From positions 682,001-746,000 of the forward strand of contig NZ_CANMTE010000001.1 in assembly GCF_947500795.1 (NCBI RefSeq): a DNA stretch of 64,000 nt. Reading direction: 5' to 3'. The stretch's first letter is position 1. Every line of letters starts with the position of its first letter. The position numbers and the translations under genes were made by a program. This DNA comes from an uncultured Gelidibacter sp. GTDB taxonomy: Bacteria > Bacteroidota > Bacteroidia > Flavobacteriales > Flavobacteriaceae. This document shows positions 25,890 through 34,543 of the stretch, piece by piece. Below the pieces are notes generated by a model. The model did not search any database. It saw nothing but the letters and a program-made list of their open reading frames with translations, and was not told where the DNA came from.

Positions 25890-27029
25890 CTATTTTGCTA
25901 ATGCACACTCGTTTAGTGTTCTAAGATAGATGGATTCATATTGTGGAACCACTTTTTCAATTCCAAATTTCGCAGCTTCTTTTGTTGCATTTAGCTTAAA
26001 AGTTTCTAAGCGTTCGTCATCACTTAAAATGTAAATGGCATTTTTAGACATGTCGTCAACATCATTGACATCACTCAAAAATCCAGTGACGCCTTCAACA
26101 TTTACTTCAGGAATTCCACCAGTATTACTAGAAATTACGGGTACTCCTGAAGCCATCGCTTCTAAAGCAGCCAAACCAAAACTTTCGGTTTGAGAAGGCA
26201 GAAGGAACAAATCACTAAAACAAAGAATTTTATCAATTTCATTACTATTGCCAAAGAAAACCACTTTGTCTTCAATTCCCAATTGTTCGCAAAGACGTTC
26301 AGCTTCCATTTTTTCAGGTCCCTCACCTACCATCATTAACTTTGCGGGCATTTGTTTCTGAATGTTATAGAAAATCTTAACAACATCAGGAATCTGTTTT
26401 ACTTTTCTAAAGTTACTGATATGGGTAATGATTTTTTCATCGTCATTTGCCATCAGGCTTCTCTGGCAGTCCGTAAATTCTATTTTATGTCTACTGAAAT
26501 CGATGAAATTAGGCACAACATCAATCTCTCGTTTAATATTGAAAAGACGCATCGTATCGTCCTTCAAACTTTGAGAAACAGACGTTACAGCATCAGATTT
26601 ATTGATGCTAAAGGTCACTGCAGGTTTATAGAACGGATGGCTGCCAACAAGGGTAATATCTGTGCCGTGAAGCGTTGTCACAATAGGTACATAAATGCCT
26701 TCTTCCTGCAACATCTTTTTTGCCATATACGCTGCATAGGCATGCGGAATGGCATAATGCACGTGTAAAATTTCAATTCCGTGCAATTTTACCATGTCTA
26801 CGAGTTTGCTCGACAATGCTAACTCATAAGGTTGGTACAAAAATAATGGATATTCAGGAACTGTAACCTCATGAAAATGAACATTGTTACCCAACAAATC
26901 CAATCGTACAGGCTGGCTATAGGTGATAAAATGGATTTCGTGACCACGTTTAGATAATGCGAGACCCAACTCGGTTGCCACCACGCCACTGCCTCCAAAA
27001 GTTGGATAACATACAATTCCTATTTTCAT
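25890..27029 (-). CDS. bshA: N-acetyl-alpha-D-glucosaminyl L-malate synthase
   Basis: This is a GT4 glycosyltransferase that makes GlcNAc-malate from UDP-GlcNAc and L-malate, the first step of bacillithiol synthesis. The N-terminal IGIVCYPTFGGSGVVATELG is the strongly conserved BshA start. LHVHYAIPHAYAAY and TTLHGTDITLVGSHPFYKP are also characteristic, and the donor site has ISNFRKVKQ and QTESFGLAALEAMASGVPVI (the E-x7-E pattern). The 379 residues match the family. bshB and bshC are not in the window. The presence of bshA indicates that bacillithiol is the main low-molecular-weight thiol. Confidence 0.95.
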   Translation of the reverse strand: MKIGIVCYPTFGGSGVVATELGLALSKRGHEIHFITYSQPVRLDLLGNNVHFHEVTVPEYPLFLYQPYELALSSKLVDMVKLHGIEILHVHYAIPHAYAAYMAKKMLQEEGIYVPIVTTLHGTDITLVGSHPFYKPAVTFSINKSDAVTSVSQSLKDDTMRLFNIKREIDVVPNFIDFSRHKIEFTDCQRSLMANDDEKIITHISNFRKVKQIPDVVKIFYNIQKQMPAKLMMVGEGPEKMEAERLCEQLGIEDKVVFFGNSNEIDKILCFSDLFLLPSQTESFGLAALEAMASGVPVISSNTGGIPEVNVEGVTGFLSDVNDVDDMSKNAIYILSDDERLETFKLNATKEAAKFGIEKVVPQYESIYLRTLNECALAK

Positions 27030-27161
27030 GTTTTAGTTTTAAGGGATAAGTACCAAAAGGCACTTATGGTTTTGATGTAAAGTTATAGATTTTAAAATTA
27101 AATTTTAAAAACCCGTTAAGATTGTCGCTCCAAATTTAAAGAGCTTACAATGGTGGTCTGT

Positions 27162-30077
27162 TTAATCGATAATTGCCTCGTAAATTAATCTCTGAATTTC
27201 AGTTCTGATGCCATCCTTAATCAGGGTATTATTAGAAGCGCTTGGATAGGTTCTGTTTGATAAAAACACGTATACAATTTCCTGCTCAGGATCTGCCCAA
27301 GCGTAAGTTCCTGTAAATCCTGAATGGCCAAAGCTAGCAAGAGACACGCATCCACACGTTGGTCCTGCGGTTCCTAATTGCGGTTTATCAAATCCGACAC
27401 CACGTCTCACACCACTTTCACAATAATAACAGGTATTAAACGTGTCTAAAGTTTCGGCTTTTAAATACCGTTTCCCGCCATAAAATCCTTTTTGAAGGTA
27501 CATCTGCATAATTTTCGCAACATCATTGCTCGTGCTAAATATTCCGGCATGACCTCCTACACCATTTTGCATGGCGGCTCCCATGTCGTGCACATAGCCT
27601 TGAACGGTTTGATATCTGTAATAATCATCTTCCTCAGAAGGCACCAATTGCGAATTGCTAAATTGAGACGACGGATTGTAAGTTGTATGATTTGCTCCCA
27701 ACGATTGGTAAAAATGTTCCTGTACCAACTCATCCAAGCCTTTGTCATAATGACGTTCAATATATTTTTTTAGAATGAAAAATGGGAAATCACTATATCT
27801 GTAACGTAAACTTGGCAATAAATCAGAATCCCTAATGATTTTTTGGATGCTATCAGGGTAGTCATGTCTCAAATACATTTCTTCCGCCACTTTAATATTA
27901 AACTTAGGGCTAGACGTTCTTCTGTAATATTTTGGATCTGGTTTCTTCGCGGCATCTAAAGTTGCCGTATAAAATGGAATCCATGGTTTTAGTCGCGCAT
28001 AATGCGACAACATTTGTTTTAATGTGATATTCCTTTTGTTGGACTCTCTGTATTCAGGCAAAATCTGTGATAATTTGGTATCCATAGAGACCACGCCTTT
28101 TTCTTCCAATTCCATGAGCAACGGCAAGGTTGCTAATATTTTGGTAAGGGAAGCAACATCATACATGTCATCCAAATCAACCATTTCGTTGCCCTTATAC
28201 GTATGTTTTCCGAAGGCTTTGTTGTAAATCACTTTTCCTCGTCGCGCCACTAAAAGTTGTAACCCTGGTGCAGCTTTACGAGAAATTGTTAGCTTGGCCA
28301 TAGAGTCCAATTTTTTAAGCTTTTCTGAACTCATTCCTACAGATTCTGGAAGTCCATAACTTAAAGACTGGATGCTGTTGTAAAGATAGCCTTGGCCAAC
28401 TTTAAAATTCTCTCCGCTGGAAACTGGCAAAGTCCCTTTTGCTGGAATGGCACCAAAAATGAGTTGTGCCGATTTACGCATAGAGATATCACTATTTTGA
28501 TAACTCACCACAATCCCTTCAATATTTTCTACTGAATGCAAATCGATAAGGGCGTATGGACGCGCAAAAACATCTAATATGACAGTATTGGTCCGGGCAA
28601 TTTCATAGAGCCAAGTCATTTCCTTTTGCGAAAACTGATACGGTTTCCACGGATTGACATTCGATTTATGAAAACCAACAATAACGGTATTGTAATTCTG
28701 AAGTTTCGTCAATAATTCATCTAGCTTATCTGCTTTAATTTCGTGGACTTTCGTGTATTTTCTTAATTCCTCTAAGTATGCCGAATTATCTACAGCATCA
28801 CCCATTTCTACATAGGCGATTTTCTTCGTCTCCAAATTTCTCAAAGGAAGAATTTGCTTCTGATTTCGGACAACGGTAATGGCATTTTCCATAAGTTGCT
28901 CATAAAGCAAATCATCTTTCAATCTGTTAAGATCAGCCACGAGATTCTTCGTGCCAATTGGAACATATTTATTAAGGCCCACTTTATATTTGGCCATTAA
29001 AATTTTCTTTACTGAATGTGCCAATCGTTCTTCTGTATACACTTTATTCTCATAAGCTTCCACCATTTTTTCAATGGCTAAGGGTATATTTTCAGAAATT
29101 AAAAGCACATCATTACCTGCCATAAAAGCCGCTAAATCTATATCTCCTGGCTTACTAAAATTAGAAACACCTTTCATTTCTAAAGCATCAGTAAAAATCA
29201 AGCCTTCAAACTGCAAGCGTTCCTTTAATAAATCGGTGACTATACGTTTTGATAAGGATGATGGCGTGCCCACTTTAGGTTCTAAGCTTGGTACATTTAA
29301 ATGCGCCACCATAACACTAGACAAGCCTTCTTGAATCAGTCGTTTATATGGGTAAAGCTCAATGGAATCAATACGTCTTTCATTAAAGTTTATTGTAGGT
29401 AGCGTTTTATGACTGTCCGTATCCGTGTCCCCATGGCCGGGAAAATGTTTCGCATTTGCCAAGACTCCAGCGCTCTGAATTCCTCTCATAAATGCTAAGG
29501 ATTTCGCAGTTACATTATCTCGATCTTCACCAAAAGACCGGTTACCAATAATTGGATTCTTAGGATTGGTGTTAATATCTACATCAGGTGCAAAATTAAA
29601 ATGGACACCAATACGTTTGCAATGCTCACCAAGCTGTCTGCCCATTTGCTCCACTAAGTTATTATCGGTAATGGCGCCAAGCGTCATGTTATATGGGAAT
29701 GCATAGGTAGAATCTAAGCGCATGCTCAAACCCCACTCTGCATCCATACCAATTAACAATGGCACTTTAGAAATTGCTTGATATCTATTGTTTAATTTGG
29801 CTTGTTTTACCGGACCTCCTGTAGAATAAATGAGTCCGCCAATGTGATAGTCATTAATAAGTTTGGCAACTTCAGCTTCATTAGCTCTATTGTTGTTAGA
29901 TACCGCTCTTGCCATAAACAATTGGCCAATACGCTGACGAAGATCCATGTTGTTATAGATATCGTCTACCCATTTTTGTTGCGCTGCCGCATCCTTTGTT
30001 ACCAATGGATTTTTCGAGTTCTGGGCGGAACTTTTAAAAATAAAGAAACATAAAATGAGGGAAACTATTAATCGCAT
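27162..30077 (-). CDS. Glycoside hydrolase family 3 (NagZ-like) fused to a beta-lactamase-family serine hydrolase
   Basis: This is a 971-residue exported protein with a signal peptide at 1-18 (FKSSAQN). Residues 40-370 are the GH3 domain with NagZ-type KHFPGHGDTDTDSH (210-223) and the likely nucleophile Asp297 (FTDALEM). About 380-560 is a GH3 C-terminal-like domain. From about 600 to 960 there is an S12/beta-lactamase-like domain: SLTK at 643-646 (catalytic Ser643, Lys646), a YSD element in place of YxN, and GHSGFTGT replacing KTG. NagZ releases GlcNAc from muropeptides, and S12 enzymes act on D-amino-acid peptides or esters. The fusion may process cell-wall fragments in the periplasm. It lies 132 bases upstream of bshA. 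Confidence 0.9.
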   Translation of the reverse strand: MRLIVSLILCFFIFKSSAQNSKNPLVTKDAAAQQKWVDDIYNNMDLRQRIGQLFMARAVSNNNRANEAEVAKLINDYHIGGLIYSTGGPVKQAKLNNRYQAISKVPLLIGMDAEWGLSMRLDSTYAFPYNMTLGAITDNNLVEQMGRQLGEHCKRIGVHFNFAPDVDINTNPKNPIIGNRSFGEDRDNVTAKSLAFMRGIQSAGVLANAKHFPGHGDTDTDSHKTLPTINFNERRIDSIELYPYKRLIQEGLSSVMVAHLNVPSLEPKVGTPSSLSKRIVTDLLKERLQFEGLIFTDALEMKGVSNFSKPGDIDLAAFMAGNDVLLISENIPLAIEKMVEAYENKVYTEERLAHSVKKILMAKYKVGLNKYVPIGTKNLVADLNRLKDDLLYEQLMENAITVVRNQKQILPLRNLETKKIAYVEMGDAVDNSAYLEELRKYTKVHEIKADKLDELLTKLQNYNTVIVGFHKSNVNPWKPYQFSQKEMTWLYEIARTNTVILDVFARPYALIDLHSVENIEGIVVSYQNSDISMRKSAQLIFGAIPAKGTLPVSSGENFKVGQGYLYNSIQSLSYGLPESVGMSSEKLKKLDSMAKLTISRKAAPGLQLLVARRGKVIYNKAFGKHTYKGNEMVDLDDMYDVASLTKILATLPLLMELEEKGVVSMDTKLSQILPEYRESNKRNITLKQMLSHYARLKPWIPFYTATLDAAKKPDPKYYRRTSSPKFNIKVAEEMYLRHDYPDSIQKIIRDSDLLPSLRYRYSDFPFFILKKYIERHYDKGLDELVQEHFYQSLGANHTTYNPSSQFSNSQLVPSEEDDYYRYQTVQGYVHDMGAAMQNGVGGHAGIFSTSNDVAKIMQMYLQKGFYGGKRYLKAETLDTFNTCYYCESGVRRGVGFDKPQLGTAGPTCGCVSLASFGHSGFTGTYAWADPEQEIVYVFLSNRTYPSASNNTLIKDGIRTEIQRLIYEAIID

Positions 30078-30228
30078 AGAAATTTAGGTCTTATAACTAG
30101 ATGTTGGGTTATGTAAAGATGGCAAAATACCACTTTTCACTTAAGTGAATAAAATTTTAAGATAGATTTATAACGGACAAAGCTATCAATTAGTATGACC
30201 TAAAAGAAAGCTTGTTATAAATGCAAAA

Positions 30229-30272
30229 TGGCATCCAAAAAGTTCAAAGATTTGAAATCAATTTGGATGCCA
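30229..30272 (-). terminator. Nested stem-loop downstream of the 161-residue protein gene
   Basis: TGGCATCCAAA (30229-30239) and TTTGGATGCCA (30262-30272) form an 11-bp perfect stem. Inside the loop, TTCAAA/TTTGAA (30243-30256) forms a second short hairpin. Only a broken T-run (ATTTTGCATTT) follows on the minus strand, so it may be a terminator or a stabilising 3' structure. Confidence 0.5.
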
Positions 30273-30289
30273 CAAATTAGGATGCACTA

Positions 30290-30775
30290 TTATTTCAGAA
30301 AACGGCTGTGCCAGCTTTCACTTGCCGGAACTTCCCAATTTTCATTGAATTCGGCAATATTATTGACTAAATTATTAAAGACAATTGTGTTTTTGGACAC
30401 GGCTTTTTCCTTGGCCATTTTTTTGAAATCTAGAAGCGTCTTATAGGCAATGAAATCTCCTTGTTTGTAGGAAACATTCATCTTATCCATTAAATCGACA
30501 TTATAATCTTTTTCCAATTGTTGGATAAAGCGCACGGAAGCATCAATACTGCAACCTGTTGCTTTGGTAAGACTTTGATTTAAAGCAAACACTATAAATC
30601 GTTTGTATTTTATGGTATAACCTGCTTCTAAATCAGTGCCGTGGGCTGTCCAATTGGAAATAAAAGTCTCTAATTTAGATTCCAATTCCACTATTTCTTC
30701 ATCGGTAAATGAACGATTGGCTTGATAAATCCAAATTCTGGATTCTTCTGGTAATGTATTAAAATCAACTAGCAT
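30290..30775 (-). CDS. Conserved Bacteroidota protein of unknown function
   Basis: The product is 161 residues, soluble, with no signal peptide. The start ESRIWIYQANRSFTDEEI, followed by a helical ELESKLETFISNWTAHG, KYKRFIVFALNQ, ATGCSIDASVRFIQQLEKDY and a C-terminal NNIAEFNENWEVPASESWHSRFLK, is a pattern I associate with proteins often labelled ABC transporter ATPase in flavobacterial genomes. No Walker A or ABC signature is present, so that label is not supported. It is the last gene of a minus-strand run that includes the PH-domain pair. Confidence 0.75.
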   Translation of the reverse strand: MLVDFNTLPEESRIWIYQANRSFTDEEIVELESKLETFISNWTAHGTDLEAGYTIKYKRFIVFALNQSLTKATGCSIDASVRFIQQLEKDYNVDLMDKMNVSYKQGDFIAYKTLLDFKKMAKEKAVSKNTIVFNNLVNNIAEFNENWEVPASESWHSRFLK

Positions 30776-30809
30776 AATTCTATTTTTTTTCTGTTACAAA
30801 AATACACTT

Positions 30810-32306
30810 TTACATCCAATTTCTGTCTTGAGATTCCACCTTAAATAACAGATAATCATAAATGGAACTTGCGTTTTCTTCTGTAATATATGGGATTCTT
30901 ACCGTATTTGAAGCTGTAGCAATGTATACCGACGCGATATGTCGTTGCTTTTGAAATATGGTCTGTTTCAGTACTACGGACTGAATTTTATGAAGTTCGC
31001 TAATATTCCGCACCCGATCTATAAATCCACTGTTTATGGTCAGGTATTCATCGGTAATTTGAAAGCTCGCATTCTTATAAGTATAATGTACAAATAATAC
31101 AATCCAGGTTATAATGAGAAGATTTATCAGCCAAAAATAATCTCCTAAGATAAAATAGGCAGGAATATTAATCAGAGCTCCAATAAACATTGATCGCAGC
31201 ATAAGCACTCGTTTGTAGTAGGCTTCTGGTTTATGGTTTTCACCAAGGCCGTCATATTCAGAGAAAATTTTCTGAACTAAGTGAGCCACCTGATGTTTTT
31301 CTAAAGCTACTATTTTGAAATGTTTCTGCTGTTTTTTATTGACCATCGCTTGTTTGATGGAGAGCGTGTGCAAACCTAAATAAGCTTTTAATCGGTTGGT
31401 TTTAATCACCAGATTTTGAATCTTAACCGGTGTTAATATCAAAGACATCTTATTGAAAAGCCCTTTGTTGATTTCAATGGTATCATCATTTTCAACAACT
31501 TCCAAATTGAAATTAGAAACAAATGTTTGTAGTACTGAAAACAGCATCGATCCTAAAATACCGATTGCCACAAGAAACAAATTGGCTAACAAAAAATTGA
31601 GGATGCTTCCGGTTTCTATATTGATGGTTGATTTAAGTCGGTCAGCAATCCCTAATTCTTGAAGATATTTTTCAAATTCACTATATAACCCAACAACAAA
31701 GGAAACAATGACCAAAAGACTTTTGATATGGTTTTGTGAGATGCCTTCTAAAAACAATCTGCTTATTGAGGCTTTAAAATACACCGTTCTTTCTTTGGGT
31801 GTTTCATCTAACGACGCTACTTCAGCTTGCTTTTTACTGAATAATTGATCTTTGAGTTCTAGAGCGGTATGCCGATCTAAAGCATTAATTTCAATTTCAG
31901 CCTTATCATCACCAGCGGTTTCAATAGTTAGCGAAACCACATTAATCAATTGCTGGATGAAATTTTGTTTGATGTAAACGTTTTGAATTTTTGATTTTGG
32001 AAGGATGGTTGCCTCCTTATTTATAATTCCTGTGGATAGATGAAACTCGTCCTTTTCTAAATGGAATTTAAAATTGAGGTACTTAAGAACTGCGAAAACT
32101 AAAATGACTAGAAAAATTCCTAGAATAATGAGCGTGATATTGGTTGTGGTTAAAAATGAAAAAGATTCCTTTTTAGAGAGTGATAATCCCAATGCTAAAA
32201 TAAGCACAAAAAAACGCGTAATAAATTTGTAGGTGTTGAGTGCAAAGATGATAAGAATCCCTTTTGGAGATTGCCTTGCAGGTTGGGAGAAATCAATCGG
32301 TTCCAT
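30810..32306 (-). CDS. Bacterial PH-domain (bPH2, YdbT-like) membrane protein
   Basis: The product is 498 residues with several hydrophobic segments arranged in pairs (near 25-75, 190-260 and 365-410). Each pair is followed by a bPH2 domain, for example FHLEKDEFHLSTGIINKEATILPKSKIQNV and ITDEYLTINSGFIDRVRNISELHKIQSVV. Three bPH2 copies are likely, as in B. subtilis YdbT. The gene overlaps the upstream ydbS-like gene by 14 bases, so the two products are probably partners in the inner membrane. In Bacillus the pair is linked to antimicrobial-peptide resistance; the function here is unknown. Confidence 0.85.
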   Translation of the reverse strand: MEPIDFSQPARQSPKGILIIFALNTYKFITRFFVLILALGLSLSKKESFSFLTTTNITLIILGIFLVILVFAVLKYLNFKFHLEKDEFHLSTGIINKEATILPKSKIQNVYIKQNFIQQLINVVSLTIETAGDDKAEIEINALDRHTALELKDQLFSKKQAEVASLDETPKERTVYFKASISRLFLEGISQNHIKSLLVIVSFVVGLYSEFEKYLQELGIADRLKSTINIETGSILNFLLANLFLVAIGILGSMLFSVLQTFVSNFNLEVVENDDTIEINKGLFNKMSLILTPVKIQNLVIKTNRLKAYLGLHTLSIKQAMVNKKQQKHFKIVALEKHQVAHLVQKIFSEYDGLGENHKPEAYYKRVLMLRSMFIGALINIPAYFILGDYFWLINLLIITWIVLFVHYTYKNASFQITDEYLTINSGFIDRVRNISELHKIQSVVLKQTIFQKQRHIASVYIATASNTVRIPYITEENASSIYDYLLFKVESQDRNWM

Positions 32307-32808
32307 TGACTTTTTTACTTAAAAAATCATTGATTTTCTTGGCCTCACTGTAGTTTAAACCTTCAATGCTCAAGTCAATCCCCGCTTCGCCTGCAGTAAA
32401 GATGTTTAAAGTTGCCAAATTAAATTTCCGAGCTAACCAACTCCTTGAGATTTCTATATGTTGAATACGCGAAATAGGTACCGCTGCAATGGAATTCACC
32501 AATACTCCTTTGGTATAAATAACATCCTGCTCCCTAATGGCGTATTTGCGGGTTTTAAACGCAAGGATGGTAAATACCAAATTTAGGATAGCGAAAAGAA
32601 CAAATGCACCAAATACATACCAAAACAGCATTCGGAAATTAACATCATTAACCATGGATTTGGCAACAAACAACGCTATAATGACCAGCGTGAAAACCAA
32701 ACTTCTATTTAAAATAATGATGCTGAGATACTGTTTTGAAATGGGTTTGAAATCTACGTCATCAATAGAAGGCAAAGTATCTAAATTAATTTGCTGATTG
32801 GTGAACAT
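32293..32808 (-). CDS. Bacterial PH-domain (bPH2, YdbS-like) membrane protein
   Basis: The product is 171 residues. Two transmembrane segments (about 30-85) precede one bPH2 domain: KYAIREQDVIYTKGVLVN, VPISRIQHIEISRSWLAR and KFNLATLNIFTAGEAG, the last being the typical YdbS pattern. The C-terminus (NYSEAKKINDFLSKKV) completes the domain. The 14-base overlap with the following YdbT-like gene indicates translational coupling and a joint complex. The gene lies within a minus-strand operon that starts upstream with an Fe-S protein. Confidence 0.85.
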   Translation of the reverse strand: MFTNQQINLDTLPSIDDVDFKPISKQYLSIIILNRSLVFTLVIIALFVAKSMVNDVNFRMLFWYVFGAFVLFAILNLVFTILAFKTRKYAIREQDVIYTKGVLVNSIAAVPISRIQHIEISRSWLARKFNLATLNIFTAGEAGIDLSIEGLNYSEAKKINDFLSKKVNGTD

Positions 32809-32838
32809 AGATGTATGGTTTGTTATTTAGGAAGTGTC

Positions 32839-33036
32839 TTACTTTTTATTTTGTTTTTTAAAATTACGATAGCTCAAAAATCCGTAGACAACCACCGCAA
32901 AAGGGAAATAAAATGCCAAGCGTTCCCAACGTAATCCGCGGCCTAAAATATAATCGAAAATCAACACGACGACACAAAAGATGGTACCACCAACAAGCGC
33001 TGCTACCAGTACCCTCTTTTTATTGACTTCAGCCAT
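32839..33036 (-). CDS. Small two-TM membrane protein, unknown function
   Basis: The product is 65 residues. A basic N-terminus (AEVNKKR) is followed by two hydrophobic segments (VLVAALVGGTIFCVVVLIF and LAFYFPFAVVVYGFLSY) and a basic tail (RNFKKQNKK). This suggests an inner-membrane hairpin with both ends in the cytoplasm. I recognise no family. The gene is placed two bases after the Fe-S protein gene and 30 bases before the PH-domain gene, so it is very likely a real operon member. Confidence 0.7.
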   Translation of the reverse strand: MAEVNKKRVLVAALVGGTIFCVVVLIFDYILGRGLRWERLAFYFPFAVVVYGFLSYRNFKKQNKK

Positions 33037-33038
33037 TT

Positions 33039-33830
33039 TTACAAATCTTGAGCGTTGGCAATCAATTCAGCAATATCCATCACAGCAATTTCAGACTCTT
33101 TATCCTTAGCTTTTACGCCATCAGTCATCATGGTATTACAAAACGGACACCCTGCAGCAATAATTTCAGGTTTTACGTCAACAGCTTGCTCGGTACGTGC
33201 AACGTTCACTTCTTTATTTCCTGGTTCAGCTTCCTTAAACATTTGAGCTCCACCAGCACCACAACATAATCCGCGAGACTTGCAGCTTTTCATTTCGACC
33301 AACTCGGCATCCAATTTTCTGATAAGATCTCTTGGAGCTTCATAAACATTGTTAGCACGACCTAAATAACAAGGATCGTGGAAAGTAATGCGCTTTCCTT
33401 TAAATTGGCCACCTTCAATTGTGAGGCGTCCTTCATCTAAAAGCGATTTTAAAAACTGCGTATGGTGCATCACTTGGTAATTACCACCAAGTCCTGGATA
33501 TTCATTTTTTATAGTATTGAAACAATGTGGGCAAGCTGTAACAATTTTCTTGATTTCATAAGCATTCAGCACCTCAATATTGGTAACTGCCTGCATTTGA
33601 AAAAGAAATTCGTTTCCTGCGCGTTTTGCAGGATCTCCCGTACAACTTTCTTCAGTTCCTAAAACAGCAAAATCTACATTGGCTCTGTTCAATAACCTTA
33701 CAAAAGCTTTGGTTACTTTCTTTGCTCTATCATCAAAACTTCCCATACAACCTACCCAAAACAGGACTTCTGGTTGCTTTCCTTCTGCCATATATTCTGC
33801 CATTGTAGGCACTTTCAATGTGTTGCTCAT
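33039..33830 (-). CDS. CCG-domain (HdrB/LutA-like) Fe-S protein
   Basis: The product is 263 residues, soluble. Two cysteine-rich CCG motifs are present: the first region has WVGCMGSFDDRA and ESCTGDPAKRAGNE with ACPHCFNTIKNEY; the second has HDPCYLGRANN, GLCCGAGGAQMF and GCPFCNTMM. This is the HdrB / GlpC-C / LutA type, which binds non-cubane or 4Fe-4S clusters and handles electrons from thiols or 2-hydroxyacids. It probably works with the membrane dicluster Fe-S protein encoded at 34544-35845 to form an HdrDE-like quinone-linked module. A HAD gene lies between the two. Confidence 0.88.
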   Translation of the reverse strand: MSNTLKVPTMAEYMAEGKQPEVLFWVGCMGSFDDRAKKVTKAFVRLLNRANVDFAVLGTEESCTGDPAKRAGNEFLFQMQAVTNIEVLNAYEIKKIVTACPHCFNTIKNEYPGLGGNYQVMHHTQFLKSLLDEGRLTIEGGQFKGKRITFHDPCYLGRANNVYEAPRDLIRKLDAELVEMKSCKSRGLCCGAGGAQMFKEAEPGNKEVNVARTEQAVDVKPEIIAAGCPFCNTMMTDGVKAKDKESEIAVMDIAELIANAQDL

Positions 33831-33878
33831 ATTGTAATCTTTTATATCTTATTCATCTTGCCTAAGCAAGAGATTGGT

Positions 33879-34325
33879 CTAATCATGATGACCGTCATCA
33901 AAAACTTGGATGGTCACATTTTTATCTACAAGTTCAGTAAACTTGCCTTTATATTGTGTTGCTTTTACTAAGTGATTGTCTATCCAATGGTAATTACCGC
34001 CACGTGGTTTTCCCATTAATAAAGTATGGTATTTAAAACCATGTTTTTTTAACCATGTTTCAGTATACTCACGGTGTTCTTCCATACGCGATGTAAAGAA
34101 ACAAATCATATGACCTTCATCATACCATTTGTTACACGTAATTAAGGCATCAGGATACACTTCAGCGGTAAGCATACGTTCTGGTTCCTCATTAGGGATA
34201 TCATCGCAAATGGTACCATCAATATCAATTAAGTAATTTTTTACGCCTTCAGGAAGCACTGGACTCACCTTCTCTCCTTTTTCTACTTTGTCATGTAAAA
34301 ACTTATCTGCCTCTTCTCTTTTCAT
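33879..34325 (-). CDS. HAD-like phosphatase domain protein
   Basis: The product is 148 residues. YLIDIDGTICDD near residue 32 is the HAD motif I (DxDGT), MICFFTSRMEEHREYTETWLKKHG is a typical motif II region with its Thr/Ser, and Lys in LLMGKPRGGNYHWIDN with the later QVFDDG fits motifs III and IV. The small size means little or no cap domain. Databases often call such flavobacterial proteins phosphoheptose isomerase, a label not supported by these motifs. It sits between two Fe-S protein genes; the 218-base region upstream (34326-34543) holds no other gene I can support. Confidence 0.75.
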   Translation of the reverse strand: MKREEADKFLHDKVEKGEKVSPVLPEGVKNYLIDIDGTICDDIPNEEPERMLTAEVYPDALITCNKWYDEGHMICFFTSRMEEHREYTETWLKKHGFKYHTLLMGKPRGGNYHWIDNHLVKATQYKGKFTELVDKNVTIQVFDDGHHD

Positions 34326-34543
34326 AAATGTTTACCCTTGTCATCTTAGGGATTTTTTTATTAATTATACACTTGATTTTAATCAATTCAAGCTTAAAAC
34401 TAATATTATTCTTTCAAAAAGTCGTTGGTAGCGGTTTAATTATCAGCTTTTTCAATATTACTCAAAAAACAACGCTATCTGTTGAGTTATGTTTAAATAT
34501 TAGAATGATTTTTAGTAATTGAGAAATCACCTCATTTTAAAAT

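Noticed and set aside
26352-26768. 138-residue plus-strand open frame
   Set aside because: Antisense to bshA, which is intact and strongly conserved.
33879-34325. Phosphoheptose isomerase (GmhA)
   Set aside because: No SIS domain; the motifs are those of a HAD phosphatase.
34328-34522. 64-residue hydrophobic plus-strand open frame between two minus-strand genes
   Set aside because: Starts three bases from the divergent HAD gene start, is AT-rich and low in complexity, and reads as the upstream region of that gene.
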